64,000 nucleotides of DNA from the NCBI GenBank assembly GCA_001414485.1, contig LLEY01000029.1, positions 434,001 through 498,000 of the forward strand, written 5' to 3'. The notes beneath the pieces are model-generated. The model saw only the letters and a program-made list of their open reading frames with translations, did no database searches and was not told the DNA's origin. Each line of letters starts with the position of its first letter. Within the stretch, counting starts at the first letter, position 1. Below are positions 20,448 to 31,650 of the stretch, piece by piece. This DNA is from Calycina herbarum. Taxonomy: Eukaryota; Ascomycota; Leotiomycetes; Helotiales; Pezizellaceae. The position numbers and the translations under genes are program-made.

Positions 20448-23400
20448 ATACTGATAGTTCGCTACTTTAGCAAGTCTGCCCTCAAATACAGCATCGCCAC
20501 AATGATGCTCCCCATTAGCCCCATTTTCCCCTTTTCAGCGAAGTTAATAGTTGTTGCAAAACTGGACATTGAATGTCATTTAAAAAGACAGAGCTTGACA
20601 ATGGAATTATAAGGCTGTGTGTCCTCTCTTCTCATGGATAAGAGGAAGACAGCACTATTTATCAGTCACCAGACACTGGCAGACAGTACGAGGCTACCTA
20701 TATTTATATCTGCACAAGAAATCAGCCCTCGGGCAACCACCCAACTAAACTCTTTTGCTCAATTTGGACAGCGATGTGCAGCCTTTTGACTTGCACGCAG
20801 ATATGCAGGCAAAAGAAGGCTTTCGGTTAAATGTACGTGGGGACGAAAATAGAGTGACATGGGTTTGCATTGGACATTTGTGAATGTGCTGGATTTGCCG
20901 TATTGAGTACTGTCTGGACAACATTCCTTATAGATTGTTGTTTGGGGTTGTCTATAGGGTCAGAGAGAATAAGAAAAGAAGCTATTAAAGTCTCATGAGA
21001 GCCAAAATCAACAATTGCATATCCACCGCACGATGCAAATGGGATGGTATATCAAATGAACATTAATGTATTGCGAATATCCAAATGTATTGCATCGTAA
21101 CGGAGTCCTGATTGAAGGAGAAGTATATACAAGCGGAAGAATTAATTCAAAATTGAAATCTCCTGCCAGAAAAGTCGCAGAAATAGACTACATATTCATT
21201 ATGCCAATTCCTCCTGATGTTCGACCAACAAACATCAACTATACTAAGTGGCTTGAAACGTATGCAAGAACAATCCACCAGCATGAGGCATCCTTCTTGA
21301 CCCTCCCTTTCCCAAGATCGAAAATCAAGAGATAATGCGGTGCCGTAATTGGAAAAGTTGCAAGAGGTACGCGGTAACTTTCATGTTAGCAAAAATGACT
21401 TTGGAAGCTGCCACGTAAACTCCAGTCGTACCTTGAAATAACGAGAGATGCAACCGTGTAGTAAGAGAAAACTCCGAAAAGGTACGCGATAGCTTTTTAT
21501 ATTAGTAAGAAAAGACTGCAGAAGCTCCCACGGAAAATTCAATCATACCTGAAGTGACGAGAATAAAACTGCCATCGATGAAAGAAGGAATGTGGCTTTA
21601 ACGGGGTCGAGGCGTGGTGGTATCCTCGGGAACAATTAGATCCTAGAACATATTTATAGAAATAAAGCGCTCACAGGAGGGGGATTTTTGATTGGTTTGA
21701 CGACAACAATTGGGTTTTTAGGAGGTGACCTAAGTCCCGATGAGTTGTGTACAGATGAGTTGGTCTTAGAACTCATTTTTGGCAAATTGATGTCGCGGAC
21801 GTAGAGTATAAAGGAGAATTGGGTGTAGCAGAATTGCGTTGAACAATGAACGAAAAAGAGCATGGCAGCTTCCATAATTTATAGAAATGGTATTTGGCCG
21901 TATCGTGAAGCCCGCGGGGACGAGCAATGACATACTGATATTTATTGAGGTCAATCTTCTATGTACGTGTTCAGGTAAACTTCAGTTGGCCCTCCACGAA
22001 AACCCTTTGACCGAAACTCAAGTCAACAAAATAAAACACAGTCCCGTCTACCTCAGAAACCATCGCCCATGAGCCAAACAGAATGGACTATGACATGCCG
22101 TCTATCCAAAGAGGAGGGAAGGCGACGGGGGTGATCCACTATTGGACTGTATAAATAATGGGAAAACTATTCGCTGCGAGGAGGTTTTTGGGAAAGGAAA
22201 TTCAAAAACTTTGAAATAGAGAACTTTATGCATTTGCAAGCCATAATACAAAATAGCATGGCAACCAGATTACGTTGGTCAAAAGGGAAACGAGCAAACA
22301 TATACACCCATTTTAACTCACCCAGGAGCCGCACCTCTGGAAATGTTAGCTAGTGGCATTGAACGCGGGTGGGTGACCTACTCGTACCTCCCTACCCACC
22401 GCCAGTAAAAAAGCCTCGACACTCATAGTCGTTCGCAAAAACTTCATGTGTCCTCGTTCTAATTATGTCACCTTCGCCGCATCCAGTCTTGATAAGGCCG
22501 TGCCACGAGTCCAACGGGCCCTTGCATGCGGTGCACGAGAGGGAAAAGCAGACTAATTTGACGTCCACTCAAATTCCAGGTAACTAAACCACCTCTCATC
22601 TCGTTCAAAATATTACCTCTACAGTGCGGAAAGGACTGCCATGTACTGGACCTAGCGTCAAGAGATTCTCTCTCGATACCAATCTCTTCGAATGTCTTCC
22701 CTCCGAATGCCTCCCTTCCGAATGCCCCCCTTCCGAATGCACACTTCCTATCCGCATAGGTCCTTACTTCAGAGTGACGCATCGTCCCTGAGACCATATC
22801 TAGGGATGGGTGCTTGCTCGTTGTGTTGAGCAAATATACAAGTTCTTTTCATCCATATCTCATGCCCTGGAGCTCATATTCCTCAGCAGCACAATAGTCG
22901 TCAAGTTAAGTATTTTATCTTCAGAGAGAAGTGTTTCAATACTTTGTTCTCCAAAGTCCTTGGGAACCGCGGCCTCCTATACAACGGAACGGAGTAGTTG
23001 ATTCCAGGCCCGATGACCATTCACACTCTCAGGTTTGTCTCTGGTCATTGCCACAAAGCTGTTAGCACGTTAACAATTACCCAGAGTGTCCCAGTCTAGC
23101 TCGCGTCTTACCCAGTACCTCTACAAGTTCTTCCTTCTATTGTTCTCGAGTCCATTCTTTTGTGTACCCGTTTTCGCGTTTCTGATTTTCATTGCGCAAT
23201 GTTCACTTCAACCAAGTTAATATGAAAAAGTTGGATTCGCTCTCTCTTTTTCGTAAAATTCACTCTTTTGAAAATGAGCAACTTGAGGAATGCGTCTTGG
23301 AGGAGGAAAACTGCGGTTGGGAGCATCTACCTACGCACGCTCTTTCCCTTGCAAGCCACACTTCCAGCTCCAGCCTCGGAGAACTTCAAGCCGGTAAAAA

Positions 23401-23990
23401 GTTACCTCCCACACGAGTGTGCCTGCGAGATTTCTTCGTGCCAGGCATGCTCGTGGGCCGTCATATGCTTTTCTTCTTCTTCTCCAATCAGAATTGATTA
23501 CGACCACAGCCCCCCGTGCTCAAGGAGTTTGGCTAGCCTTAAACACCACGCACATTTGGATGAAGTCAAACCAATTGAGTCAGAAAAGGGGCTACTGTAT
23601 GGCAAATTAGGCGTCACTTCGACGGTTCTTATTCGCGAGTGAAAATTCGTGGATAGTTTGACACCACGCAAGCCCGTCTCCCTCAAGTCCGTGTAGTTTT
23701 CTTACAGGGATATATCAGCATTGTGTGACACAATGTCCTCCAATAATTCTCTCAATCTTCAGTTGTATATAGCTACAATTTCTCATTGATCACAACTCAG
23801 TCCAAACCAGCAGCATTCTCGTTCTTCGCCTCATTCAATATGATAAAAACTTGATTTTGTGATCTTTCCTAACACGCTACCTTGGCCCCGGAACACAGTT
23901 TTAAATTGTGGGAAAACAAGTCACAAGGCCGAGCCTCGTGTCTTTGGTCTACTTGAACCACGCAATCGTCTGACTTTGTTCGTTCTCATC
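20448..23990. other. Long gene-poor stretch
   Basis: Most open frames here are short and overlap on both strands. An 89-codon plus-strand frame at 21066-21335 has an ATG start but no recognised content. Around 22680-22745 the block CTTCCGAATGC recurs four times with small changes. I find no convincing gene; part of the right end is probably the promoter and leader of the C2H2 gene starting at 23991. Confidence 0.4.
21066..21335 (+). CDS. Open reading frame of unknown function, doubtful
   Basis: An 89-residue frame with ATG. It contains a Pro-rich middle (IMPIPPDVRPTNINYTKW) and a basic C-terminus. I recognise no family, signal peptide or flanking intron. It could be part of a decayed gene. 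Confidence 0.2.
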   Translation: MYCEYPNVLHRNGVLIEGEVYTSGRINSKLKSPARKVAEIDYIFIMPIPPDVRPTNINYTKWLETYARTIHQHEASFLTLPFPRSKIKR

Positions 23991-26600
23991 ATGCACCCCT
24001 CTACAACAACACATCATCAGGGAGGTTTAATGGCGACTAGCCTATTGAAGCGGAACACTAATGGATCTCAAGAAGGCTTTAAAAACAAGCTCAGACGAAC
24101 GCAAACAGACAACGAAGCTCGCGATATACGTTTGGTCAAAGAACCCCTCGGAATCTTGGATCTTCCTGGGCTGTACGTATGCCAGGCCACCGCCAACACC
24201 ATGAAGTGCTAAACTCTTTCAGAAGAACACATAACGAGGGGGAAGGAGAAACAGACCAAGAAGCGGACTCAAATAGCAGCTGTCCGTCACTTACTGATGG
24301 TTCTGGGTCCGCCAACACTAGTAGCACGAGTCAGTGCCCTTCTCTTCTGAACAAAACTTCAGCTCGTTATTGACCTTGTGTAATAGATGGCTCGCGATCC
24401 AACTCTTGCTTGAACTCCCGTTCTAACTCTCCACTCGAATACCCCCGTCCCTCCTACGATCACGGAGAAATCTCTCCACTCAGCAACACTTCCTTCGCAT
24501 TTCGAGAACACTTTACTTTAAATACGAATATACACATGGCTGGGCAAATGGGAATGTCAGCGAAATACAGAGAAGAGAAAACGTACGTTTAACATTTACA
24601 ACATGACCACAACCCTGACAGTCAATAGCGTTTCCTACCAACAAGCAGATGATTCACAATCTGATCATGCTTCTCATATATCTGCCCCTTCCTCTGCTAC
24701 TTCACAACATGGAGAGTCCTATCCTGCCACATCTTCCATTCCAGACCACCAGGAAGATTGTCCAACGAACCATGGGAGCTCTTCTCAGTCCCAAACATCT
24801 TCGAGAGTGTCAGATGCGGCAACGCAAGGCTCCTCAGCAATACCAAAACCTGATAACTCCGACACCGTGAAAGGAGTGATCCTTGAGGAGCTTCGAGACG
24901 ACCCGGAAGTTGCAGAACTGGCCTTCCAAAAACTGAAGGGAGTTTTGGAATACGCACCTAGAGCTCCCAGGAAAGAGATTTTGGAGCCAAGTGATTTGTT
25001 AACAATGTTCAATGTTCATACCATCGAGGAGGAGCCTATTTATCATCATGGGGTGTTTACATGCGCACCAACGTCAAATTCTGGTACATCTTCTTCAAAA
25101 AGCAACCCAGAACGGGACAAGGGTTCGTCGAAATCTTCAGCGTCTAGTAGTGGCAGTTCCTTTGGCATATCTAGCGCTTCTCTTAGCAGGGATACCACTG
25201 AAGATGGCAGCTCTGGCCCGTCAACAAAACAAGACAAGGGAAAGTCCATATTAGGAGCCCCAACTGAGGATGGGGCACATGGTCTAAGGTGTTTTCATAA
25301 TGCCGTTCTACCAGAGACCTTTTGCCCAAATCATCATACCGGAAGCAGGTTTCGTTCTTGTGCTGGATCTGGTTGGCATACATTCCAACACGTCAAGTAA
25401 GTTTCCATGAGATTTACCCCTCGTCTATATTACCAATTGACGTACCATTATAGAGAGCACATTTCGCTCAAACACAGGGCGAAGAAATCCTCACCATTCA
25501 AGTTCAGTGATTGTCAAGGCCCCTTTGATAATGAAAAATTGTTGAAAGACCACAACGAAACAGTCGACTGCGAAATAAAATGCCCAGAATGCCCTGAAAC
25601 GTTCGATAAGACTTTGCGTACTTCACACCAAGAGAATAGGCATCCTCAAGGGAGCGATTCGGTTGTTTATAAAGAAGTGGATGACGCTAAATGGCAAGTT
25701 CTCAAAAATAGCCTGAAGAAATATACAGATTCGTTGAGAAGAGAGGGGGAGGCAGCATTGGAACCCGAACTCAAAAACTGGGTGGCGAAGAATACCGCTC
25801 GGTACAACAAAAACCGCAAAGACCCAAAGCCTTTGATCGACCTCGGCCAGTGGTATATTGCATTTCGTGTAGAACGCTGAGGACAATATTCCTGATCATC
25901 CTTGTAAGTTCTCAATTACTGACCCTGACCTTCCCATCAACTACTTATTGTGTCTTCAGTCTACGATTTTTACCCACCAGCCGAACTTGCAATATCGAAG
26001 ATTCGTGAGATACATCGATGTATTTTGGAGGCAGACATAGCTCTGCACGGATTTCCACCTCAAACTTCCGGACATGAGGATATATATGTACGTACTCACA
26101 GTGCCATTCTCGATAAGGCTCTTCGGATAGCACAAAAGACACAAATCAAGTTGAATGGCAAATCGCGACTGGCTGAAGACAGTTCCATGACTGAAGATAC
26201 TTCCATGGAAGGATCCGCTTCGGTTGCCACAAACTACAGATCCCAGAGCACATTACTGCCAAGCGAGACCTCGAAAGAAGTTGGAACCGTTATGCCTAGT
26301 AATTCAATGATCACGCATCCGCAACCGCCTACGATTCAACAATACCCTATCCTTGAAAGCCAACAGACCTTCTTTCCAGAAAGCCAGCTAGCTACCCGCA
26401 TTTCAAACTCAACAACCGATATGACGGGTATGTTCGACCAGGATATGTACCAAGGAGATTCCATGGAACAATTGTCGCAGGGATTTACTTTCAACCAAAA
26501 CGACGGTGGTGCCGGTTTTTATGATGGGCAATTCCTGATGGACCAGCCAGACTTGCGTGAAAATACAGAGAACTGGCTTCCTCCAGACCATCGGCAGTAG
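23991..26600 (+). CDS. C2H2-type zinc finger protein of the expanded fungal class, six exons
   Basis: Exons are 23991-24172, 24223-24329, 24387-24582, 24629-25396, 25454-25866 and 25960-26600, giving 768 residues with consistent phases. The first 330 residues are Ser/Thr/Asn-rich and probably disordered. A Cys/His-rich core follows: LRCFHNAVLPETFCPNHH, FRSCAGSGWHTFQHVKEHI, then a finger with CEIKCPECPETFD. A helical segment and WYIAF come next, then YDFYPPAELAISKIREIH and a Gln/Ser/Met-rich tail. This layout matches a large class of ascomycete C2H2 proteins of unknown role, presumably nuclear. The fifth intron is uncertain: a GTGTAG donor is needed, because the better GTAAGT donor about 45 bases later lies past two stops. 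A frameshift there is possible. Confidence 0.7.
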
Positions 26601-27975
26601 GGGAACTCAACTTTCGTGACATGAGAATGCGTGGTACCATTTTGATGTGTGCAATTTGTCCGCCAGTTTATTTTCATTTTTTGTTTTCAGGTTTGTGTTG
26701 ACAATGATTTAGGGGAAATAATAAGAGAAATACAGGGAGGATGAGACAGGGTATCACATTAGGAGCTTTATTTATTTCTTTTGTTTCGTGGTTTTCAAAT
26801 TGTCATTTCTTATTTTTGCTTTTTATTTGCACCTATCTTTCCTTCGTAAAATTGCTTCGTATTCAATGATTTAGCTTGCGGGTTGAACCAAGTTAGCAAA
26901 ATAAACCTACTCCACATATTGGATACATCTCTTTCGGTGAAATTCCCTTCGAGACCATCACTTGTTTAGGTAGAGTGGAGTATGCCCTTTTTAGTGTCAC
27001 ATGATACCACCACGACATGATACCCGACAACTCCAGAAATGAACCTACCCACCCTCTGCTTTTCTATGTTTTGAATATCGAGTACAAATTAATCTGTTTA
27101 AGAGGATTTCGAAGAGGGAAGTTCCCTGCTTTTCTTAGTGCCCGCATCGGGCCGGAGAGGACTCGAACTTTAGTTCTCATGCAAATCATCGTCATACGTT
27201 GCCTTTTTCCTTCTAGTCTCGTTCATTTGACCCGCGTACCTGGATCAGTTCATACTCACAATTGCTCCAGTATCAGCAGTTTTTCTGTTTCGACTCCTAC
27301 AGGACTCTACAAATATGCCTACAGATATCTCTAAGTGAGTTTTCCCGCTCACTTCAAGGCTACGTAATGCACAAACCAATTGCCGTTGCTCCAGAGATTC
27401 TTCTGAATAACCGCACCAACCTCTCCTATTATGTCCCTCGGCCATATAGGCCATTGTAAGCAAAGAGGGGCATGCAAGAAGAATCACCCTTTGTTTACCA
27501 GCACCCAAATCAAGTATTCCCGCCCCAAAACACATCCGAGGTCATTTCCAATACCCCCGGTTGGTATCTGCAGTGACATAACAACCTGATGCCCATGATT
27601 GCGATGACCCTCATCCCATCCCCCTCCACCACTCCACCAGCCTTCTCAATCCCAACATTTACAATCCTCCTGTCGCTCGTTCACATCAAGATCTACCCCT
27701 CATCCTATCCTAGGAATCGGAACATATTCTCTCCCTGGATGATACCTGCGCAAACCGAGACATCCGTTGTTATCCCAACTATCACTCAATTGCGGCTGAG
27801 CTTGGACACATAAACAAGGCTCAAGGCTTCACTCGAGCGCAACCCAACTTAAGACATCACTTCCCTCATCGCATCACAATCGCATCATTAGTACGACTCC
27901 CTCCTGGTTGCATCGAAAGACCCCTCATCCCCCGCGACGACCGGCTTCCAAGTCGCGATCGCTGTCGCCGTCGCA
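26601..27975. other. Intergenic with a repeat copy
   Basis: This stretch holds the C2H2 gene trailer (AT-rich 26650-26900), the second copy of a dispersed 73-bp repeat at 27111-27182, and a Pro/Ser-rich open stretch from 27589 that is probably the leader of the next gene. Confidence 0.4.
27111..27182 (-). repeat. Dispersed 73-bp repeat, copy 2
   Basis: It is nearly identical to 18416-18488. The block GTTTCGACTCCT, adjacent in copy 1, is displaced here to about 27288 by roughly 100 bp of unrelated sequence. Confidence 0.8.
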
Positions 27976-28781
27976 ATGCCTCCAGTCCTCGAGTCTCTCT
28001 CCTGCCTTTTTAGGCGCATCCCATTACCCCTCGCAGCGCGCGATTCCTTACCAACGCAAACCACGAATTCGCTCTGGACGCGCATACTAGAGATTCGCCA
28101 GACGACTACGACTACGACTGCCATTCCAAACATCATCCCTACCACATACGGAAGTATAAATTCCGGTCCCGCGCCAGGAACAATCGTAGGAATCGTCCTC
28201 GGATCGGTCGCTGGGTTTCTGCTGTTGCTATGGTTAATCTACACATGTCTGAATTTCGGACAATGGGGGGCGTCGAGTGCGTATACGGAGGAAGTAGTGG
28301 TGGCGAGAGATAGAAGGAAGAGTCATAGGGGAAGTCATCGGAGTAGTAGGAGACATTCCGAGGTAAGTCCCTTTCCCTTCACTCTTCTTTTTTGGTATTA
28401 TTGCAAGAGATTCGAATTTTATAAGAACTCTGCTAAACCATATTTGCGCCCTTGCTAACAGACCCTCCCCCGCAGACAGTAGAAGTCCGCCGGGACCGCA
28501 CCCCCGTCCGCAACGTGCGCGAGCCTTCCCCACGACGGGAAACTATCATCGTGGAAGAACATCGTGAGGAGAGACGGGCGCCAAGTCGGAGGGGGAGTGA
28601 TGAGGTGGTGGTGATTGAGGAACATAGTCCGCCCAGACGGAAAAAGAGTCATCGGGATCGGGAGAGTCGACCACCCCCTAGGGATGATATTGAGAGTGGA
28701 TTTAGGACTGTGGATCCTAGCGGGTTTGGGGGCGTGGTTGGGGGGAATCGGAGGAGTGGGAGTAGGAGGAGGTATGATTGA
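27976..28781 (+). CDS. Single-pass membrane protein with Thr-rich ectodomain and basic tail
   Basis: Exons are 27976-28362 and 28476-28781 (phase 0), giving 230 residues. A Thr-run (TTTTTT near residue 45) precedes GPAPGTIVGIVLGSVAGF and a membrane helix of Leu, Ile and Trp at about residues 65-85. The cytosolic tail is Arg/Ser/Glu-rich with SHRGSHRSSRRHSE, and it continues after the intron with VEVRRDRTPVRNVREPSPRR. This layout (Thr-rich stalk, GxxxG-type helix, low-complexity tail) is common in ascomycete cell-surface proteins of unknown function. The start ATG could lie further upstream, since the N-terminus is not a clear signal peptide. Confidence 0.65.
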
Positions 28782-31650
28782 TGAGTTTTGTTTATGATTG
28801 TGTTTTTATTTTTGGGTGTCTGGGTTAATAATTGGGTGGTTGGGTTGGTGGTATTGGATAGGATGGGTGGGGGAAATACCATGGGGCGGGATATAGCTGC
28901 CCGGAAGCGATACCAATGGATTGGGGATGGGAATGTTGGATGGAATAATGACGGATATTATGGATAGGTACGGACATATGGGTTTAGGAAAGGATATATG
29001 AAATGGGAAGGGCAATGGGGCCTTTCTTTTGTATATGATATCCCCTTTTTCATCTCTTCTTGAAGTTATCTTTTTTCCGTATTTCTGCAGATCTGGAAAT
29101 AGCTAGCGATGAGCATATAGGTAGCCGGTAGCATGTAGCATTATTTCTAGATAGCGAAGAACTATGATATTTAAATATGCATTTGTGATGAGTCTCGCGC
29201 TCGGGAAAATAGAAATGAGTCTTGCTGTACGAATGGGGAAAATCTCAGCGAAGAGGGAAAACACCTGGACCCCTCGAGCAGCTATTGAGATTCTTGCGGC
29301 CAAAAAGTCTTCATCAACCGTTGAGATATATCCTCTTTCAACCTCAAGTACATTCCTCGAATACTCAATAAAGCAACGCCCAAAACGCTGATCGGTAAAA
29401 ATTCAGAGAGGGTATATCCCGATTCAAACAAGTGACATCTTTTCCAAGCCAAAGGAATGATGAAGAGACCTTAGAGCGGTCGAATAAACTCTACCCTTGA
29501 GCACAGAATGGAAAAGTGAAAACCGCCTCCGAACCCGGATCAGCAATTTGAGTAATATCCAGATACAGAAATACTCCCGTTTGATTCGAGATTCTATATA
29601 GAGACTGTGGTGGTGGATAGGATGATTGTTGAGTTTTGCACGAATTGGGTATCCCTCCTGACTTGGACTAACCATCCAATCCTCAAATGAGCATAAAAGA
29701 CATTTGAGTCTTTGAAAATAGAGAACGGGAAGATAGTTGGAAAAGTATGTAATCGTTCAACGTGGTTTTTGAAGACGAGAGGCTTTTAATGAGGTGGGTT
29801 GGTAAGGATTCCTGGTCTTGAAATATGTTGGATGGAATGACGAGGGCTTTTCTTGAGGTTGATATTCCTGGCAGGAAAGCGTCTGTTATGAAGTGATCTG
29901 TGGGTGAGGGAATAAAGAGAATGTAAATGATTTCTTCCGATGATTCGTGTGAATTGTTTGCGTAATTTTGTTGTCGTGGGTAAGCTAGGTGTTGGTGGGT
30001 TACTCGTGGGCTACTTGTAGGTTACAGGCGAGTAACTCATGGCTTACTCAATCTCTCCACCTGGGGGCCAAAAACCCCGCGAGTAAGCCTTGGATTTGCG
30101 AGTAACTCATTGTTAAGTTAACTATAGATTTGCGGTTAATCAATTGCTTACTTATAAGTAACTCATGGCTTACTCGAAAAAAGATTGACAGCTTACTTGC
30201 ACCTTACTCGCAACGACACAATAAAATAAATGGCAAGAGAGTAACAAAAAAACAAAGCCTTCCAAAGGAATATAAAATAAGGAAATCCTTCGTACCACTA
30301 GGAAGTGGTTGAGAAACGTAACAAATGTTTCATAGTAGGAACCATAGCAAAGAAAGTACCAAGTCAAAAATGAATAATCTTTATACAAAAACACAGCGCT
30401 TCTCGAGAATAGCTAGGAAATGAGATTAGAACTGGACGGCCTGCGGTTAAAGCGCTTGATAAATAATCCGGCGAGGAGGATTCATTTTCATGAATATCGT
30501 AATGTCTATATCTGAATAGGATCCGAAAAATCGACTCGCGAATCCGATGCCCAGAGATCTGGGCTCTACTCGAGTAGACCGATTGAATGGATTATATCAT
30601 GGAGAAATAAAAACATAGACATATCCTCAAAACAAGGTGTCGTACGAAAGGACCAATAAAGCCAACGCCGACTCCGAATTCCTCTTAACCCCGGATTCTG
30701 TAGGGAACTTACAAATCCTCCTGCAAGATATAACCTTAGACGCCACATGACGCATTTATAGATAGATATCTTGCTCTCCCCATCCTGGAAAACGATTGCC
30801 TGCTGCCACCTCTACTCCTAGGCGTTTGCATGAGAAATGAAAATATGTGATATTTGCGATATCGGGGAAACCAAGGAAGCTCTCACTGGAGAGATTCAGG
30901 TGTCAGCACCGGCTGAATACGATCCAGACGGGAAAATCCGTTTTTGGCGTTTCGTAGATGGGGGATTGGGGAGAGCCTTTATATGCGAGCAGGATCATCT
31001 TCTAATCCGACGTCGATGATTGAGTGGAAGAGGAGTTGTCGTGTTAGGAAATGGTGTTACGAGAAGGCGGTGGAAGATTTCGAAGGTTCCTCCAGTTTTC
31101 CGTCGTGCTTCATGGCTGCTCACGGCCAATCGGGCTTTTTCCAGAGGCAGGGAGACGACGATAACGCTATCCACGCAAATGGAACTTGAAGGGCGCAAGT
31201 CATCAATTTTTGACATGCTGCCATGCCCCACTATCTCTCCAGAAAGAGACCAGTGAGGGTAGCCGATTCTCGAGGATGGCTCCACCCGTATAAGACGGAG
31301 GCCCCGGTGTGCAGACCGGTGCAGAGAAGTATGGGGAAAAGATGACTGTTCTCACCACTATTGCGAGCTGAGAGGCTTGCGATAGGCTAGTAGAGAGTCA
31401 CGGATTGGGTGCTGGACCTTTATCAAAAGTAGTTGGTCCCTCTGTTGACGAGCCTCTCTTCTCCTTCTCTCATCTCACACACACGCCTTTTGCTTGATCC
31501 TCTATCTCGCCTCCAGCAACCCCAGGTGTTGAGCTCGAGCTCGTCATTACGAGGGAGAGCAGTCATCCCATCCACTCTTCTTGTATTGCTTCTTTTGGTC
31601 TCTTACATATCCGGCTCTCTAGCGGATATCTACTACCCGGCGCCCTCTGA
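28782..31650. other. Gene-free stretch with GAGTAAGC repeat cluster
   Basis: No convincing gene is visible. At 29981-30215 short units such as GGCTTACTCG, GAGTAACTCATGGCTTACTC and GCGAGTAAGCC recur many times in both orientations. The last 250 bases are C/T-rich and look like the leader of the transcription factor gene. Confidence 0.45.
29981..30215. repeat. GAGTAAGC/GCTTACTC microrepeat cluster
   Basis: At least eight partial copies of an octamer-like unit occur in both orientations. Similar clusters are found at 16651-16684 and 49050-49312. Confidence 0.6.

Noticed and set aside
22468..22833. 121-codon minus-strand frame with AFGRGAFGREAFGGK repeats
   Set aside because: The repeats come from a short CTTCCGAATGC microrepeat; start and flanking sequence do not support a gene.
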